From Lysobacter sp. 5GHs7-4 (GTDB taxonomy: Bacteria > Pseudomonadota > Gammaproteobacteria > Xanthomonadales > Xanthomonadaceae), in contig NZ_CP089924.1 in NCBI RefSeq assembly GCF_021284765.1, positions 2,932,001-2,996,000 of the forward strand: a stretch of 64,000 bases of DNA. Direction: 5' to 3'. Below are positions 62,003 through 64,000 of the stretch, piece after piece. The position numbers and the translations under genes were made by a program. Below the pieces are notes generated by a model. It was not told the DNA's origin and ran no database searches. It worked only from the letters and a program-made list of their open reading frames with translations. How positions within the stretch are numbered: position 1 is the first letter of the stretch; every line of letters begins with the position of its first letter.

Positions 62003-63490
62003 TCACTCGAACCAGTGCTTGCGCGCTTCCATGATCAGGGCCGCGGCGCGGGCTTCGTCCACGCCCTCGATGTCGGTCAGCTCGTCGGTCGCCAGGTCGG
62101 CCAGATCGTCGCGCGTGACCACGCCACGGCCGGCCAGCACGAACGCCAGCTCGTCGTCCATGCCTTCCAGCGACAGCAGATCCTCGGCCGGCTGGTGCTC
62201 GTCCAGCTCTTCCTCGGCCGCCAGGGCCTCGTTGAGCAGGGCGTCGCGGGCGCGGGCGCGCAGTTCCTCAACGATGTCCTCGTCGAAGCCCTCCACCGCC
62301 AGCAGCTCGCCGACCGGCACGTAGGCGATTTCCTCGACCGTGCTGAAGCCTTCCGAGACCAGGATGCCGGCGATTTCCTCGTCGACCTCGAGCTTGTCCT
62401 GGAACAGCTGGCGCGCCGAATTCTGCTCGGCTTCGGACTTGGCGGTGACCTGGTCCTGGGTCATGACGTTGAGCTGCCAGCCCGACAGGCGGCTGGCCAG
62501 GCGCACGTTCTGGCCGCCCTTGCCGATCGCCTGGGCCAGACGGTCCTCGGCCACAGCCAGGTCCATCGAATGCTTTTCCTCGTCGACGATGATCGACTGC
62601 ACTTCCGCCGGCGCCATCGCGTTGATGACGAACTGGGCCGGGTTGTCCGACCACAGCACGATGTCGACGCGCTCGCCGTTGAGCTCGTTGGACACCGCCT
62701 GCACGCGCGAACCGCGCATGCCGATGCAGGCGCCGATCGGATCGGTGCGGTTGTCGTGCGCGAGCACGGCGATCTTGGCGCGGTCGCCCGGATCGCGCGC
62801 GCAGGCCTTGATCGAAACCAGGCCCTGGCCGACTTCCGGCACTTCCAGCTTGAACAGCTCCATCATGAATTCCGGCGCCGCGCGGCTGATGAACAGCTGC
62901 GGGCCGCGCGGCTCGGTGCGCACGTCGAACAGGTAGCCGCGCACGCGGTCGCCGGCGCGCAGCACGTCGCGCGGAATGCCCTTGTCCTTGGGAATGATCG
63001 CCTCGGCGTTGCCGCCCAGGTCGACGTAGATGTTGCCGCGCTCCACGCGCTTGACGATGCCGGTGACCAGCTCGCCGACGCGATCCTTCCAGGCGTCCAC
63101 GACCTGGGCGCGCTCGGCCTCGCGCACGCGCTGCACGATGACCTGCTTGGCGGCCTGGGCGGCGATGCGGCCGAAATCCGGGTTTTCGATCTGCTCTTCG
63201 ATGTAGTCGCCGACCTCGACGCCCTCGACCTCGTCGACGGCATCCATCAGACGCACCTGGCGGTCCGGCGACTCCATCACCACGTCGTCGGCCACGACTT
63301 CCATGCGGCGGAAGGTTTCGTAGCTGCCGTCCTTCTGATCGATGGACACGCGCACCAGCACGTCCTCGTCGTGGTAGCGCTTCTTGGCGGCGGACGCCAG
63401 CGCGGCCTCGATGGCCTCGAAGATGACCTCGCGCGGCACGCCCTTCTCGTTGGCGACCGCGTCAACTACCAGCAACAGTTCCTTGCTCAT
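62003..63490 (-). CDS. nusA: Transcription termination/antitermination factor NusA
   Basis: A 495-residue NusA with the proteobacterial layout: N-terminal domain (about 1-125), S1 domain (about 132-200; GIVKRVERGNIYVDLGGNAEA), KH domains (about 230-345; GMRGSRVQAVSNEL and QAIGKGGQNVRLAS) and two acidic C-terminal repeats (about 360-490). The ATG at 63490 has GGAG upstream and starts MSKELLLVVDAVANEKG. It follows rimP after 92 bases. Confidence 0.98.
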   Translation of the reverse strand: MSKELLLVVDAVANEKGVPREVIFEAIEAALASAAKKRYHDEDVLVRVSIDQKDGSYETFRRMEVVADDVVMESPDRQVRLMDAVDEVEGVEVGDYIEEQIENPDFGRIAAQAAKQVIVQRVREAERAQVVDAWKDRVGELVTGIVKRVERGNIYVDLGGNAEAIIPKDKGIPRDVLRAGDRVRGYLFDVRTEPRGPQLFISRAAPEFMMELFKLEVPEVGQGLVSIKACARDPGDRAKIAVLAHDNRTDPIGACIGMRGSRVQAVSNELNGERVDIVLWSDNPAQFVINAMAPAEVQSIIVDEEKHSMDLAVAEDRLAQAIGKGGQNVRLASRLSGWQLNVMTQDQVTAKSEAEQNSARQLFQDKLEVDEEIAGILVSEGFSTVEEIAYVPVGELLAVEGFDEDIVEELRARARDALLNEALAAEEELDEHQPAEDLLSLEGMDDELAFVLAGRGVVTRDDLADLATDELTDIEGVDEARAAALIMEARKHWFE

Positions 63491-63582
63491 CTCGTCACTC
63501 CGCACGGGTCGGCTCGCGGGCCGCCGGCTCTAGGGTTGGTTAATGCTCGTTGGATTGCCAATGCGTCGCGAAGCCCGCGCCC

Positions 63583-64000
63583 TTATGAAGTCTTGGGCTT
63601 CGCCGGTTTTTTCTTGTCGTCTTTGGGCTTGGCCTTGCCCGGCTTGGTCGGCGCCAGTCCCAGCGCGGCCCAGTCCGGCACCAGCCGCGCCTTGTCGATG
63701 TTGGAGAACGGCACGCTGTAACGCGCGCCGTCGATCGCGAACACCACCTGCGCGCCCTCGACGCCGACGATCTCGCCCTGCAGCCTGCGACGGCCCTCAT
63801 GCGGCAGCTTCAGGCCGACCTTGGCGGTCTGGCCGGCAAAGCGCGCGTAATGGTCCAGCGCGAACAGCGGGCGGTCGATGCCCGGCGACGACACTTCGAG
63901 GGTGTAGTTGCCGCTGATCGGATCCTCGACGTCCAGCTGCGCCGACACTTCGCGGCTCACCGCCTCGCAATCCTCGATCGTCACCATGCGCGGCTCGCCG
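63583..64000 (-). CDS. rimP: Ribosome maturation factor RimP (N-terminus beyond window)
   Basis: The C-terminal 139 or so residues of RimP, a 30S maturation factor. The conserved core is [21 protein letters not shown] and [14 protein letters not shown]. The frame stays open to the right edge ([11 protein letters not shown]), so the internal ATG at 63987 is not the start. A Lys/Pro-rich tail ([18 protein letters not shown]) ends the protein. It begins the rimP-nusA-infB-rbfA-truB unit. Confidence 0.95.
   Translation of the reverse strand, partial: GEPRMVTIEDCEAVSREVSAQLDVEDPISGNYTLEVSSPGIDRPLFALDHYARFAGQTAKVGLKLPHEGRRRLQGEIVGVEGAQVVFAIDGARYSVPFSNIDKARLVPDWAALGLAPTKPGKAKPKDDKKKPAKPKTS

Overview
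The window is high-GC gammaproteobacterial chromosome. Gene content and order point to the Xanthomonadaceae, most likely Lysobacter or a close relative. The evidence is a VirB system in the order B7-B8-B9-B10-B11-B1-B2-B3-B4, a serine/homoserine O-succinyltransferase of the xanthomonad MetX type, several families of dispersed intergenic palindromes, and the rimP-nusA-infB-rbfA-truB-rpsO-pnp block. The genus is an inference from proteins read by eye; no 16S gene is present.

Layout. (1) 1-7742, minus strand: the promoter-proximal part of a type IV secretion operon of the bacterial-killing (X-T4SS) type. It runs from a structured leader through virB7 to a virB4 cut by the left edge. (2) 7892-9709: a methionine-type aminotransferase and a DUF3293 protein. 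(3) 9792-17023, plus strand: a complete cytochrome c maturation operon ccmABCDEFGHI; ccmH carries an intergenic repeat inside its reading frame. (4) 17268-19752: a MetX-family acyltransferase (probably serine O-succinyltransferase), a cysteine dioxygenase-like cupin and a DUF2214 membrane protein. (5) 19813-21617: tRNA-Leu(CAA) and a decayed second copy of its 3' half enclose an NTF2-like gene and a LysR regulator, which looks like an island remnant. (6) 21656-31107: secreted and enzymatic accessory genes, including a serine hydrolase with four internal repeats, a TylF-like methyltransferase, a DUF1800/DUF1501 pair, a TANGO2/NRDE protein, small membrane proteins and an SGNH lipoprotein. (7) 31520-45815: genes that together suggest polyhydroxybutyrate metabolism and scavenging. 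These are class III PHA synthase phaE/phaC, pssA, a hydroxybutyrate-oligomer hydrolase lipoprotein, a LuxR response regulator, an SSF-domain hybrid histidine kinase, a TonB-dependent receptor and a GntP-family permease. (8) 45883-53640: an alpha/beta hydrolase, a second TonB-dependent receptor, a DUF5671 membrane protein, an SH3 protein and a repeat-rich secreted DUF11 protein. (9) 53868-64000, minus strand: the conserved translation/RNA block pnp, rpsO, a secreted protein, truB, rbfA, infB, nusA and rimP (cut by the right edge).

The least expected signals are regulatory or structural. The virB leader has a hairpin presenting GGGGA in its loop, as expected of an RsmA/CsrA target. An internal promoter with a perfect dyad lies upstream of virB1. 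A dispersed palindromic element is translated as the N-terminus of CcmH. Four tandem repeats are inserted between the catalytic motifs of a beta-lactamase-fold hydrolase. No CRISPR array, intact transposase or integrase was seen.
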